Shown here: in pieces, positions 28,417-38,380 of the stretch
Layout of the letters: each line of letters begins with the position of its first letter
How positions within the stretch are numbered: the stretch's first letter is position 1
Source: Gammaproteobacteria bacterium
Lineage (GTDB): Bacteria; Pseudomonadota; Gammaproteobacteria; GCA-001735895
Direction: 5' to 3'
DNA: 64,000 nucleotides
NCBI GenBank assembly: GCA_024225395.1
Contig: JAAEMR010000048.1
Span: forward strand, 1 to 64,000
Made by a program: the position numbers and the translations under genes
Notes under the pieces: model-generated
Database searches by the model: none
Told to the model about the DNA's origin: nothing
What the model saw: the letters and a program-made list of their open reading frames with translations, nothing else

Positions 28417-31353
28417 TTAAATATTTAATGTATTTCCAGGTTTAGTTAAACGAATAGTGACTTGTGTACCTTTATTTAACTGGCTGTTAATTTCGATATT
28501 ACCATCATGTTCTTTAATGATGTTGTAAGCCAGAGACAGTCCCAGTCCTGTGCCCTCCCCTGCCTGTTTGGTGGTGAAGAAAGGATCGAAAATCTTATCA
28601 AGAATATTTTCATTGATACCAGAGCCTGAATCGTTAACGGTTAATTCGATCATGTTATTTTTCTCGGTAGCATTGATAGTAACTTCATCCCCTTCAGTGG
28701 ATGCGTCACTGGCATTGGTTAAAACGATGACCAGTACCTGTAATAGCTTTTGGTGATCACCCGATAGAGTCAGTTCTTCAGGACAGTTATTTATGAAATG
28801 TATTTGTTTCCCTTTATGGCTCAATGAAACCAGCCTTAATGATTCCTTGATCATTTTTCGGAGTTCTACGGTTTCTGGAGAATGTCCTATTTCTGCCCCT
28901 ACATGGCTGTAGCTAAGCAGGGAGTGAACGATGGTAGAGATACGGTTGGTTAAATTTAAGATGTCATCAATACTTTCTTTTTGTAGTTTGATGTCGTCAG
29001 GTATTGCCTGCATATCCTGAGCAAGACAGGCAATACCAGTGACCGGATTACCTATTTCGTGAGCAACACCGGTTGCTAGTCTGCCTATTGAAGCGAGTCG
29101 TTCACTGTGGGCAAGTTCGCTTTCCAGCTGGTGAATTTCTGAATGATCCTGTAGTAATACCACAAAACCATGTTGTTCATTTTCAGCCAGACCGCTGACA
29201 TCAGATTTAAATAAATTTAGTATGCTTATCTGGTCGTCAAGATTTATCCTGCTCGACCTTAGGACAGCTTTGTCACCTTTAAGAAAATTGAGTATCAACC
29301 TGGACCAGGGAGAAGTTAGTCGGCTTATGTCTTTTCCTATCATCGACTGTTCTGTTGCTCCGGTAAGTTTTTCCATCGCTTTGTTCCAGCTAACGACCTG
29401 GTATTCCAGGCTGATGGTAACTGCTGCAAGTGGAAGATCATGTAATACCTGGCGATGGAAACGACGTAGGGAATCCAGTTCCCCGGATATCTCTTTTAAT
29501 TCAAGACGTGAATCCTGTAAACTTTTTTCTACAAATTGAATAGTATCTGCAATCGCCACTTTAGCTGAGGTATCTACCTCCAGTTGTTCATTCACCACCA
29601 TGCCGGCTAATACCGGGCCAATTAATCCTGACAGGTTGTGTCTGATTTGAACGCGCAAACTTGCGAAGTCACTTCTATCCAGTTCAGCTTCATTCAATTT
29701 GAGGTCGGATATGGCCAGCTTGATTTCTTTGGCGGCTGTTTCGGAACCTATGGTTTCTGCCAGGCCTGACTCAAATTCATTGATTGTGGATGCGACAGGG
29801 ATGGCATGTGTCGGGCCTTGATTATTATTGCAGCAGGCAGTTGCGGCTTTTCTTTCATCTTCGGTTTGTGGCCAGAGAATAGATGCACCGATAAAAAATA
29901 TTGAATTTAACAGTAAAGTCCAGAAAGCACTGTCGGTGGATGACATCGGTATCATGATGTTTTCAAGAGGAGAGTTGACAAGCCAGCCGGCTTTTGAAAA
30001 CAGTGGCAGGATTAATGTAATGACCCATAGCAATGCACCAACAATCAGGCCGCTGACAAAACCTTGCCGGCTGGCTTTGTTCCAGTACAGTAAACCAAAT
30101 ATTCCAGGTAGAAACTGTGCGACAGCAACGAATGAAATCAAACCGAGATCGGTTAATTCCTGATGCGTTTGTAAAAACAGGTAAAAGGCATATCCGGCAA
30201 GAATGATTAACAAAATTAAAATTCTTTTGCCCCAGATGAGCAGGCTGTAAAGATCCACACCCTGCTGTTTATGCTTGGGCAGGCTGACGGGTAATAACAG
30301 GTGGTTCATGCACATGGAGGCCAGTGCAATCGTAGTCACGATGATCATTGCGCTGGCAGCAGATATTCCACCTATAAAAATAAAAATGGGCAGGATAGCG
30401 GACTGGCTTTGCATCGATACACCCAGCACGAAAAGATCCGGTCCATAACTGAGGTCCATTGATTGCCCAGCCCATAAAATGGGTGGAATGGATATATTCA
30501 GCAGTAACAGAAAAAGCGGAAATGCCCAGCTGGCATAATTCAAATTTGATGTTTTGATATTTTCGACAAATATCATGTGAAATTGACGTGGCAATAAAAA
30601 GGCGGCAGAAAAAGAAAGTAATAACATCATGGCCCAGGGTCCATCGTGGATAGGTTGCATCAGTGCTTTGGTGGCTTCGGTATTATTTTCCAGCCAGCTT
30701 GAAAACCCACTGAAACCATTGAAGGTTCCAAAGACGGCGTACAGGCCAACGGTCATTAAAGCCACCAGTTTGACCAGTGATTCAAAGGCGATGGCGATGA
30801 CCAGGCCCTCGTGTTTTTCCCGGGGGGTTATATGTCTTGCACCAAACAAGATAGCAAACAGGGTGATCATCAGGCAAAAACCCAGTGAAATGAAGCCTGA
30901 CTGGGTTTCGTTGGTTAATATTTGCAGTGAATCGGTGACGGCCTGTATTTGCAGAGCCATGTAGGGCAACGCACCTGTCAGCATCAACAGGGTAACCAGA
31001 ATGCCACTGAATGGGCTGTGATAACGAAATGCGAGTAAGTCGGCTAATGAGGATAGCTGGTACTCTTTAGTCAGTCTGAGAATGGGTTTGAGTAAAATAG
31101 GTGAAGCCATGAATGCGATGGTGACACCGAGGTAAACAGCCAGAAAAGTATAACCTTCCCGTTCGGCCAGCCCGACACTTCCATAAAAACTCCAGGACGT
31201 TGCGTAAACACCCAGTGACAGTGTGTAAATGATGGGGTGCTTGACGAGCGATTCGGGCAGCCATTTTTTTTCGGCTGCCGTGGCGATGACGAATAGCAGA
31301 CCCAGGTACAGTATGCTGATTAAAAACAGTTGCCAGACTTCAAATCTCATCAC
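28417..31353 (-). CDS. cbrA: SLC5 (Na+/solute symporter)-domain sensor histidine kinase (CbrA-like)
   Basis: Multi-TM symporter region, PAS ([25 protein letters not shown]), HisKA ([17 protein letters not shown]), HATPase ([35 protein letters not shown]). Confidence 0.88.
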   Translation of the reverse strand: MMRFEVWQLFLISILYLGLLFVIATAAEKKWLPESLVKHPIIYTLSLGVYATSWSFYGSVGLAEREGYTFLAVYLGVTIAFMASPILLKPILRLTKEYQLSSLADLLAFRYHSPFSGILVTLLMLTGALPYMALQIQAVTDSLQILTNETQSGFISLGFCLMITLFAILFGARHITPREKHEGLVIAIAFESLVKLVALMTVGLYAVFGTFNGFSGFSSWLENNTEATKALMQPIHDGPWAMMLLLSFSAAFLLPRQFHMIFVENIKTSNLNYASWAFPLFLLLLNISIPPILWAGQSMDLSYGPDLFVLGVSMQSQSAILPIFIFIGGISAASAMIIVTTIALASMCMNHLLLPVSLPKHKQQGVDLYSLLIWGKRILILLIILAGYAFYLFLQTHQELTDLGLISFVAVAQFLPGIFGLLYWNKASRQGFVSGLIVGALLWVITLILPLFSKAGWLVNSPLENIMIPMSSTDSAFWTLLLNSIFFIGASILWPQTEDERKAATACCNNNQGPTHAIPVASTINEFESGLAETIGSETAAKEIKLAISDLKLNEAELDRSDFASLRVQIRHNLSGLIGPVLAGMVVNEQLEVDTSAKVAIADTIQFVEKSLQDSRLELKEISGELDSLRRFHRQVLHDLPLAAVTISLEYQVVSWNKAMEKLTGATEQSMIGKDISRLTSPWSRLILNFLKGDKAVLRSSRINLDDQISILNLFKSDVSGLAENEQHGFVVLLQDHSEIHQLESELAHSERLASIGRLATGVAHEIGNPVTGIACLAQDMQAIPDDIKLQKESIDDILNLTNRISTIVHSLLSYSHVGAEIGHSPETVELRKMIKESLRLVSLSHKGKQIHFINNCPEELTLSGDHQKLLQVLVIVLTNASDASTEGDEVTINATEKNNMIELTVNDSGSGINENILDKIFDPFFTTKQAGEGTGLGLSLAYNIIKEHDGNIEINSQLNKGTQVTIRLTKPGNTLNI

Positions 31354-31553
31354 TTATCCAGTGAATCTTTAATATGGCGTTGTAGTAGCCAGGATAAAAA
31401 GATAGCCACCGCCCAGGCCAGATAAGGGCTGAACCAGGGTGCATCCAGGGCTGCCCAGAAGTTACTCATGGGTGACACGAAAATAACGATGATCAGTAAC
31501 ACTGCTATCAGTGTTCTTTCTGTGCTATTCAAGTGATAGGGTTGTTTGGGCAT
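31350..31553 (-). CDS. Small membrane protein overlapping the kinase start (CbrX-like position)
   Basis: 67 aa, two hydrophobic segments; stop overlaps the kinase start codon by 4 nt. Confidence 0.65.
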   Translation of the reverse strand: MPKQPYHLNSTERTLIAVLLIIVIFVSPMSNFWAALDAPWFSPYLAWAVAIFLSWLLQRHIKDSLDK

Positions 31554-31594
31554 GCTGGAATATGGTTAAAATAATGTGAACTGATCTACATAAA

Positions 31595-31637
31595 TGTTAC
31601 CAGTGGGAACACCATGTGTTACTCATGGTAACACATG
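31595..31637. promoter_or_regulatory. Tandem UAS: two TGTTAC-N5-GKAACA dyads, 22 bp apart
   Basis: TGTTACCAGTGGGAACA (31595-31611) and TGTTACTCATGGTAACA (31617-31633), the latter inside the perfect CATGTGTTAC/GTAACACATG palindrome (31613-31637). Confidence 0.65.
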
Positions 31638-31698
31638 ATCTGTATTTTTGTCAGCATTAGTTAGCTAAACAGTTGATGAAGTGTCATAAAGTAAATTT

Positions 31699-31714
31699 TG
31701 GCAGGTAAATTGCT
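31699..31714 (+). promoter_or_regulatory. Sigma-54 (-24/-12) promoter
   Basis: TGGCAGG-TAAA-TTGCT matches TGGCACG-N4-TTGCW with correct GG/GC spacing; ~125 bp upstream of the ABC substrate-binding gene. Confidence 0.7.
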
Positions 31715-31840
31715 TATAAGCTTATGAGTGTTGCGGGTAGCCTTCCAGGGCTATCGGTAAACACAACATGACATTTAAAATAATATGGCAAAGTTTATTC
31801 TTGAATAAGTGGATGCCCTACAAATCATTAGAGGTCTCAA

Positions 31841-33190
31841 ATGAGTAAAAAAGATAATTCCCAAAATAACAGTAGACGCGACTTTTTAAAGGCATCTGCC
31901 GCCACTGGTGCTGTTGCCAGTTCGCCGATGTTTTTTATGAAAAATGCATATGCAGCAGAAAATTTCAGAAATGCGCCTAAAGGTGGAAGCGTTAAACTTG
32001 GTTTTAACGTTCCCCAGACCGGTGCTTATGCGGACGAGGGTGCAGATGAGCTAAGAGCTTACAAACTGGCTGTTGAACATCTAAATGGTGGCGGTGATGG
32101 CGGTATGATGAATACCATGAAGCCTATGTCACTTAAAGGTAATGGCGTACTGGGTAAGAAAGTAGAATATGTAACGGGTGATACGCAGACTAAATCTGAT
32201 GCGGCTCGTGCTTCTGCCAAGCGTATGATCGAAAAAGACGGTGCACTGATGATTTCTGGTGGTTCATCTTCTGGTGTTGCGATTGCGGTACAGGGTTTAT
32301 GTCAGGAAATGGGCGTTATCTTCATGGCCGGTCTGACTCACTCTAACGATACAACCGGTAAAGACAAGCGTCGTTACGGTTTCCGTCACTTCTTCAATGC
32401 AAAAATGTCCGGTTCTGCACTGGGTCCTGTTCTTAAGAAAGAAATGGGGTCTGACCGTCGTGCTTACCACCTGACAGCCGATTACACATGGGGCTGGACT
32501 CAGGAAGAATCAATCAAAGAAACCACTGAAGGTCTGGGCTGGAAAACTCATAAAACCGTTAAGACTCCAGTTGGCGCGGGTGACTTCTCACAGTACATCA
32601 CGCCTATCCTGAATTCTGGTGCTGATACGCTGATTCTGAACCACTATGGTAAGGATATGATCAACTCGCTAACACAGGCGGTTCAGTTTGGTCTGCGTGA
32701 CAAAATGGTTAACGGTAAGCAATTTGAAATCATTGTTCCATTATATTCACGTCTGATGGCACAGGGTGCGGGTGAAAACCTGAAAGGTATCCTGGGTACA
32801 ACTAACTGGAACTGGGCATTGAAAGATGCGGGTTCTCAGGCTTTTGTTAAGTCATTCGGTGCCAAGTATGGTTTTCCTCCTTCAATGGCGGCTCATACCT
32901 GTTACGTTCAAACTCTGTTATATGCCAATGCTTGTGAAATGGCGGGTACTTTTTACCCACCAGAAGTTATTAAAGCACTTGAAGGCTTTAATTTTGACGG
33001 AATGGGTAATGGTAAAACTGAATACCGTGCAGAAGATCACCAGTGTTTCAAAAATGTACTGGTTGTGCGTGGTAATCAGAACCCAACAAGTCAGTTTGAC
33101 CTGCTGGAAATCGTTCAGGAAGTTCCTCGTTCACAGGTTGAGTACGATGCATCAATCTTTGGTGGTGATTTAGGACCTTATAAGGTTTAG
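31841..33190 (+). CDS. ABC transporter substrate-binding protein (Liv/Urt-type) with Tat signal
   Basis: NSRRDFLKASAATGAVASSPMFFMKNAYAAE; type-I periplasmic binding protein pattern; followed by LivHMGF-type genes. Confidence 0.88.
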   Translation: MSKKDNSQNNSRRDFLKASAATGAVASSPMFFMKNAYAAENFRNAPKGGSVKLGFNVPQTGAYADEGADELRAYKLAVEHLNGGGDGGMMNTMKPMSLKGNGVLGKKVEYVTGDTQTKSDAARASAKRMIEKDGALMISGGSSSGVAIAVQGLCQEMGVIFMAGLTHSNDTTGKDKRRYGFRHFFNAKMSGSALGPVLKKEMGSDRRAYHLTADYTWGWTQEESIKETTEGLGWKTHKTVKTPVGAGDFSQYITPILNSGADTLILNHYGKDMINSLTQAVQFGLRDKMVNGKQFEIIVPLYSRLMAQGAGENLKGILGTTNWNWALKDAGSQAFVKSFGAKYGFPPSMAAHTCYVQTLLYANACEMAGTFYPPEVIKALEGFNFDGMGNGKTEYRAEDHQCFKNVLVVRGNQNPTSQFDLLEIVQEVPRSQVEYDASIFGGDLGPYKV

Positions 33191-33207
33191 AATACCCCGC
33201 TTCATCA

Positions 33208-33240
33208 AGCCATACCATCTTTGATGGTATGGCTTTTTTT
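33208..33240 (+). terminator. Rho-independent terminator/attenuator between SBP and permease genes
   Basis: AGCCATACCATC-TTT-GATGGTATGGCT followed by a T run. Confidence 0.8.
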
Positions 33241-33265
33241 CATTCTTAACTAGAAGTGACAGCTT

Positions 33266-34282
33266 ATGGATGCAATCCTCATTCAAATTCTTAACGGCCT
33301 GGATAAAGGTGGAGCCTATGCGTTAATCGCACTGGGTCTGACTTTAACCTTTGGTACCCTTGGCGTTGTTAACTTTGCTCACGGTGCATTATTTATGCTG
33401 GGTGCATTTTGTGCTGTTTCCATGCAGCAATTACTGACCATTTCCAAAAAAGTCAAAGATGAAAGTATTACTTTCTTTGATGCTTACAAAGAACAGCCTT
33501 ACCTTGAAATATGGTGGGGTGACGCAGGCACGGTCATAATCGATTATGCCGTACCCATTTCAATTTTATTTGCTATTCCCGTGATGTTATTGGTCGGTGT
33601 CGTCATGGAGCGAGGCCTGATTAAACATTTTTATAAAAGAACTCACGCGGAACAGATTCTGGTGACTTTTGGTCTGGCCATTGTCATACAGGAAATTATC
33701 AGAACATTTTATGGTGCAAACCCTATTCCTACCCCGGCACCGGATATCGTCTCAGGCAGTGCGGCCGTGGGTGCTGCGCTGGGGTTAAGTGATGCGCTGG
33801 TTTATCCCTGGTGGCGTTTGATTTACCTGGCATTTTCAGCCGTTATAATTTTTGGTGTTTTTGCATTTTTAAAATACACCACTTTCGGCATGGTGGTGCG
33901 TGCCGGTATGTCAGACCGGGAAACGGTTAGTCTGCTCGGTATCAACGTAGAGCGACGATTTACCATCGTATTTGGTATTGCAACCATTGTTGCAGGTCTC
34001 GCGGGTGTGATGTATGCGCCGATTCTTCCACCGGATTACCATATGGGCATGGATTTTCTGGTGCTGTCTTTCGTTGTTGTAGTTGTTGGCGGTATGGGCT
34101 CTCTGGAAGGCGCGGTGGCCGCAGGTTTTCTGCTTGGAATTTTACAATCATTTGCTTCGATGAATGAAGTTAAAACAATTCTTCCGGGTATTGATCAGAT
34201 TATTATTTATCTTGTTGCCGTTGTTGTTCTGCTGGTCAGACCACGTGGTTTGATGGGGCGTGAAGGGGTGATGGAGGATTGA
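33266..34282 (+). CDS. livH: Branched-chain amino acid/urea-type ABC permease (LivH-like)
   Basis: [58 protein letters not shown]. Confidence 0.88.
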   Translation: MDAILIQILNGLDKGGAYALIALGLTLTFGTLGVVNFAHGALFMLGAFCAVSMQQLLTISKKVKDESITFFDAYKEQPYLEIWWGDAGTVIIDYAVPISILFAIPVMLLVGVVMERGLIKHFYKRTHAEQILVTFGLAIVIQEIIRTFYGANPIPTPAPDIVSGSAAVGAALGLSDALVYPWWRLIYLAFSAVIIFGVFAFLKYTTFGMVVRAGMSDRETVSLLGINVERRFTIVFGIATIVAGLAGVMYAPILPPDYHMGMDFLVLSFVVVVVGGMGSLEGAVAAGFLLGILQSFASMNEVKTILPGIDQIIIYLVAVVVLLVRPRGLMGREGVMED

Positions 34283-35418
34283 TGATGAATTTATCTTTAA
34301 AAAATAACATGGTGGTGATGCTGATATTTTCAGCGGTTGTGTTAACAGCCCCACTATGGCTCGACCCCATCGGGGCTAATTACCCCGATCTATTACAGAA
34401 ATTTGCAATCTTCGGTATTTTTGCCATTGGTTATAACATCCTGTTTGGTTTGACGGGTTACCTGTCATTTGGACATGCAACATTTCTGGGTGTGGGCTCT
34501 TATACGGCAGTATGGAGCTTTAAGCTGTTTACCATGAACGTGGTTCCTGCCATTATTTTCGCGATAATAATTGCGGGTGTATTTGCTTTAGCCATCGGGT
34601 ATATCAGTTTGCGTCGTTCTGGTATCTACTTTTCTATTCTGACCCTGGCATTTGCGCAGATGTCTTATAGTCTGGCCTACTCGGTATTGACTCCAATTAC
34701 GAATGGAGAGACAGGGTTGCAACTTACTATTCAGGACCCTCGTTATTTAGATGCAATGGCAGGTGTAGCGGTAAAAGAAGGTTTGCCATCAACCAATTTA
34801 TTCGGCCAGTTAATGAGTGGTTATTCCGGCTTTTATTTTTGCGCTGTAATGTTAATCATAGGGTTTTATATTTCACTTAAGATATTCCGTTCTCCTTATG
34901 GATTGAAACTGATTGCGATCAAATCGAATCAGAATCGTATGAATTACACGGGTTTTAATACTCGTCCTTATTTGCTTTCGGCATTTGTCATTTCCGGGAT
35001 GTATGCAGGGCTTGCCGGGGCTTTAATGGCTGTTACCGATCCGTTGGCAGGTGCTGAAAGAATGCAGTGGACTGCATCGGGTGAAGTCGTGCTTATGACC
35101 ATTTTGGGTGGTGTAGGCACCTTGGTTGGGCCGCTACTCGGTGTCGGCATTATTAAATATTTTGAGAATATATTTTCTGCGCTTAATGAGTCTGCGTTAC
35201 ATGAAGTTTTTAATTTTCTGCCTCAGGCTTTAGAAAATACCGTGGTAGCGGTAACTCATCATTTCGTTGGAGAAGGCTGGCATTTAACGCTGGGTGCCCT
35301 GTTTATGCTGGTGGTTATCTTTTTGCCAGGTGGTGTTATGGAAGGCGTTACTAATTTAATTGAATTTATTAAAAAGAAGCTGGGTATGAGTGGCGATGAA
35401 TCAGGAGATACGCTATGA
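34279..35418 (+). CDS. livM: Branched-chain amino acid/urea-type ABC permease (LivM-like)
   Basis: [27 protein letters not shown]; overlapping operon structure. Confidence 0.88.
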   Translation: MMMNLSLKNNMVVMLIFSAVVLTAPLWLDPIGANYPDLLQKFAIFGIFAIGYNILFGLTGYLSFGHATFLGVGSYTAVWSFKLFTMNVVPAIIFAIIIAGVFALAIGYISLRRSGIYFSILTLAFAQMSYSLAYSVLTPITNGETGLQLTIQDPRYLDAMAGVAVKEGLPSTNLFGQLMSGYSGFYFCAVMLIIGFYISLKIFRSPYGLKLIAIKSNQNRMNYTGFNTRPYLLSAFVISGMYAGLAGALMAVTDPLAGAERMQWTASGEVVLMTILGGVGTLVGPLLGVGIIKYFENIFSALNESALHEVFNFLPQALENTVVAVTHHFVGEGWHLTLGALFMLVVIFLPGGVMEGVTNLIEFIKKKLGMSGDESGDTL

Positions 35419-36176
35419 GTATTATTCTGGATATAAATGGCGTCAATAAAACCTTTGGCGGCTTACATGCTCTTTCTGATATTCAGCTTAAAGTTGAAGA
35501 AGGTACGACCCATGCTATTATTGGGCCGAATGGTGCCGGCAAATCAACGCTACTAAACTGCTGTATTGGTCGCCTGATACCGGATGATGGAACGGTCACC
35601 TTTAATGGTCATAACATGATAGGCATGCAACCTTATGATATTAATCATGCGGGTATGGTGCGTGTATTCCAGACCCCTGAAATTTTCCCGGAACTGACTT
35701 TATTGCAAAACGTGATGATACCTGCGCTGGCTAAAAGAGATGGTACCTTTAAGTTCAACCCTTTCAATTGTATGCGTAAAGAAAAAGTGTTGCATGAAGG
35801 TGCGATGGAAGCTTTAGCCGATGTTGGACTGGAAAAATTTTATGATCAGCATGCTGGCAGTATTTCACGTGGTGATAAACGTCGACTGGAGCTGGCCATG
35901 GGATTAGTTCAGGAGCCAAGTCTGTTGTTACTTGATGAGCCTACGGCGGGCATGGCACGTCATGACACGAATCAAACCATTGATCTGTTAAAAAAGATCA
36001 AGGAAAGAGGCATGACAAAAATTATTATTGAACACGATATGCACGTGGTTTTCAGTCTGGCTGACCGCATCAGTGTTCTTGCTCAGGGACGTATTATCGC
36101 ATCGGGAACCCCGGATGAAATTCGTGAAGATCCCAAAGTAAAAGAAGCCTACCTGGGAGAATCAGAAGATGAGTAA
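35415..36176 (+). CDS. livG: ABC transporter ATP-binding protein (LivG-like)
   Basis: [13 protein letters not shown] Walker [13 protein letters not shown] Walker B. Confidence 0.92.
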   Translation: MSIILDINGVNKTFGGLHALSDIQLKVEEGTTHAIIGPNGAGKSTLLNCCIGRLIPDDGTVTFNGHNMIGMQPYDINHAGMVRVFQTPEIFPELTLLQNVMIPALAKRDGTFKFNPFNCMRKEKVLHEGAMEALADVGLEKFYDQHAGSISRGDKRRLELAMGLVQEPSLLLLDEPTAGMARHDTNQTIDLLKKIKERGMTKIIIEHDMHVVFSLADRISVLAQGRIIASGTPDEIREDPKVKEAYLGESEDE

Positions 36177-36945
36177 TCAATTGCTGGGTGACGTAAAAGT
36201 CGAAGAAAGAGTGCAGACAGTTACCAGTAAGGGTTCTGATCCAGCCTTCTTTTCCTGCTGGGACATGCATTCCTATTACGGTGAAAGTTACATCGTGCAG
36301 GGAATTAATTTTGACATTCGAGAAGGTGAAGTGGTTGCGTTACTCGGACGTAACGGCGCTGGAAAAACATCCACTTTACGTTCTATTGCGCGTGTCGATA
36401 GCCCTCAGGTTACCCACGGTGAAATCTGGCTGGACCATAAGCCTCTGCACACTATGGCCGCTCATGATGCGTCTCAAAATGGTGTTGCACTGGTTCCAGA
36501 AGACAGGCGAATAATTCAGGGTCTGACGGTGGAAGAAAACCTGCAACTGGCTCAAATTGCACCACCGATGGGCTGGAGTATTGAACGCTTATATGAGCAT
36601 TTCCCCCGTCTGGCAGAACGTCGTAATCAAATGGGCACAACACTGTCCGGTGGTGAACAGCAAATGCTGGCGGTTGCGCGTGCCCTGGCTCGTGATATCA
36701 AGTTGTTACTGCTTGATGAGCCTTATGAAGGTTTAGCGCCAGTTATCGTTCAGGAGATAGCAAGTATCGTTGATAGCATCAAAAAGCAGGGAATTACGAC
36801 CATTATCGTTGAGCAAAACGCGGTAGCGGCATTACGCCTGGCTGACCGGGCCCTTATTCTGGATATGGGAAATATTGTGTTTGATGGAACAGCTCAGGAA
36901 GTGCTGAATAACGAAGAGTTGCGTCACGAGTATCTTGCCATTTAG
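36169..36945 (+). CDS. livF: ABC transporter ATP-binding protein (LivF-like)
   Basis: LLGRNGAGKTSTLRSI, LSGGEQQMLAVARAL, LLLLDEPYEGLAPVIVQ. Confidence 0.92.
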   Translation: MSNQLLGDVKVEERVQTVTSKGSDPAFFSCWDMHSYYGESYIVQGINFDIREGEVVALLGRNGAGKTSTLRSIARVDSPQVTHGEIWLDHKPLHTMAAHDASQNGVALVPEDRRIIQGLTVEENLQLAQIAPPMGWSIERLYEHFPRLAERRNQMGTTLSGGEQQMLAVARALARDIKLLLLDEPYEGLAPVIVQEIASIVDSIKKQGITTIIVEQNAVAALRLADRALILDMGNIVFDGTAQEVLNNEELRHEYLAI

Positions 36946-37135
36946 GATGCATTCAGTGTAAAAATAGCAGGGGCATGGTGTTCAGCATGTCCCTGTATAG
37001 TTAAATGACCTTTTTTCAGGTCGATTTTAAATTTCCAGCGTGATATACCCGCAACAATTAAAAGTGATGTATTATATGTCTTAAAAAGAATTCCAAATCC
37101 GTCAGGATACTGAAATTTATATTGAGATAGTTAAC

Positions 37136-38197
37136 ATGTCCGACCCACTAGATGAAATATATCTTGCTGACAGCCCACTTTCCAGGCTGCCTCTTAATGT
37201 TCTCCATGATATGCGTAATGAGGGCATAATCAGGGAATATGTTATTGGTTCAGGAGAAAGCCTGAGCATTCCATCTAATTCATTAAATGATACTTTTTTT
37301 CTCGCTTTTGGTGAAATAGACATCGTCGAATTTAGACGTATTACCGACCACTTAAGTGAGAAAGAAAAAAAACGCAGACCCGTTCGATTATCTGAACACG
37401 ATCATATTAGCTTCCTGGCAAAAACTAAATCGGCTTTAATCAGGATAGATCAGGAGTATCTGGATTACTACATTTGCTGGAAAGCGATGAATCTGGATGT
37501 CTCAAATTCCCCGAAAAGTGTTAAAGACATTTTATCTAATATGAAACATCCGACGGTATTCATGAATATTCCGATGGAAAATATTAGTCAGGTTGTTCAA
37601 AAGATGCATATTATGGATGTAAAAGCTGGCACTGAAGTTATTACCCAGGGAGATATTGCAGATTCATTTTATATTATTGCTTCTGGTCAGGCTGAAGTCT
37701 GGGAAAAAGGGGTTTACAGTGATACAGAAAAAAAGGTGAACCACCTGTATGCCGGCAATCATTTTGGGCAGGATACTCTTATTGTTGATGGTAGAAGACG
37801 TAGTGCCAGTGTTCGAATGATTGAGGATTCAAAACTTCTCGTTTTAAACGGTTCTGATTTTAAAGAACTCATTGGGAAATCATTGATTCATGAAATAGAT
37901 GCGAGAAAAGCAAAAGCTCTGCTGGATAAAAGTGATACTGTGCTACTGGATGTCAGATACGAAGAGGAGTGGGAAGAGTCCCGTTTGCCCGGTGCTCAAC
38001 TTATACCGCTTCCCGAGCTAAGAAATAGACTGTCAGAAATTGAGCAGCAAAAAAGATATATTATTTACGACCGGAATGGTCAAAGAAGTATTATTGCGGC
38101 AATGATATTGCAACAGGTAAGTGTTCAGGCTTTTTCAATTTCAGGAGGCATTGTTGGCTGGCCCTATGAAATCGATGAGTCCAGTTTAGCAGAGTAA
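37136..38197 (+). CDS. cNMP-binding-like domains fused to a C-terminal rhodanese-like domain
   Basis: ITQGDIADSFYIIASGQAEVWEKG...AGNHFGQDTLIVDGRRRSASV, then LLDVRYEEEWEESRLPGAQLIPLPELRNRL...YIIYDRNGQRS. Confidence 0.8.
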   Translation: MSDPLDEIYLADSPLSRLPLNVLHDMRNEGIIREYVIGSGESLSIPSNSLNDTFFLAFGEIDIVEFRRITDHLSEKEKKRRPVRLSEHDHISFLAKTKSALIRIDQEYLDYYICWKAMNLDVSNSPKSVKDILSNMKHPTVFMNIPMENISQVVQKMHIMDVKAGTEVITQGDIADSFYIIASGQAEVWEKGVYSDTEKKVNHLYAGNHFGQDTLIVDGRRRSASVRMIEDSKLLVLNGSDFKELIGKSLIHEIDARKAKALLDKSDTVLLDVRYEEEWEESRLPGAQLIPLPELRNRLSEIEQQKRYIIYDRNGQRSIIAAMILQQVSVQAFSISGGIVGWPYEIDESSLAE

Positions 38198-38230
38198 TAA
38201 AAATTGTAACCTGTCGTAATTAAAAAAATA

Positions 38231-38260
38231 TTCACCACGAAGGTACGAAGTACACGAAGA
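38231..38260 (+). repeat. CACGAAG-type dispersed repeat copy
   Basis: TTCACCACGAAGGTACGAAGTACACGAAGA. Confidence 0.55.
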
Positions 38261-38380
38261 AAAAACACACCCGGGACTTCGTCATTTGCATGTTGCTCAT
38301 TCCTTCCTGTCAGGCCATGTTGAGAGGGATGCGAAAAGGGTGCGTCATGCGCACCCTTAAAATTGTTATATAATTTTGAG

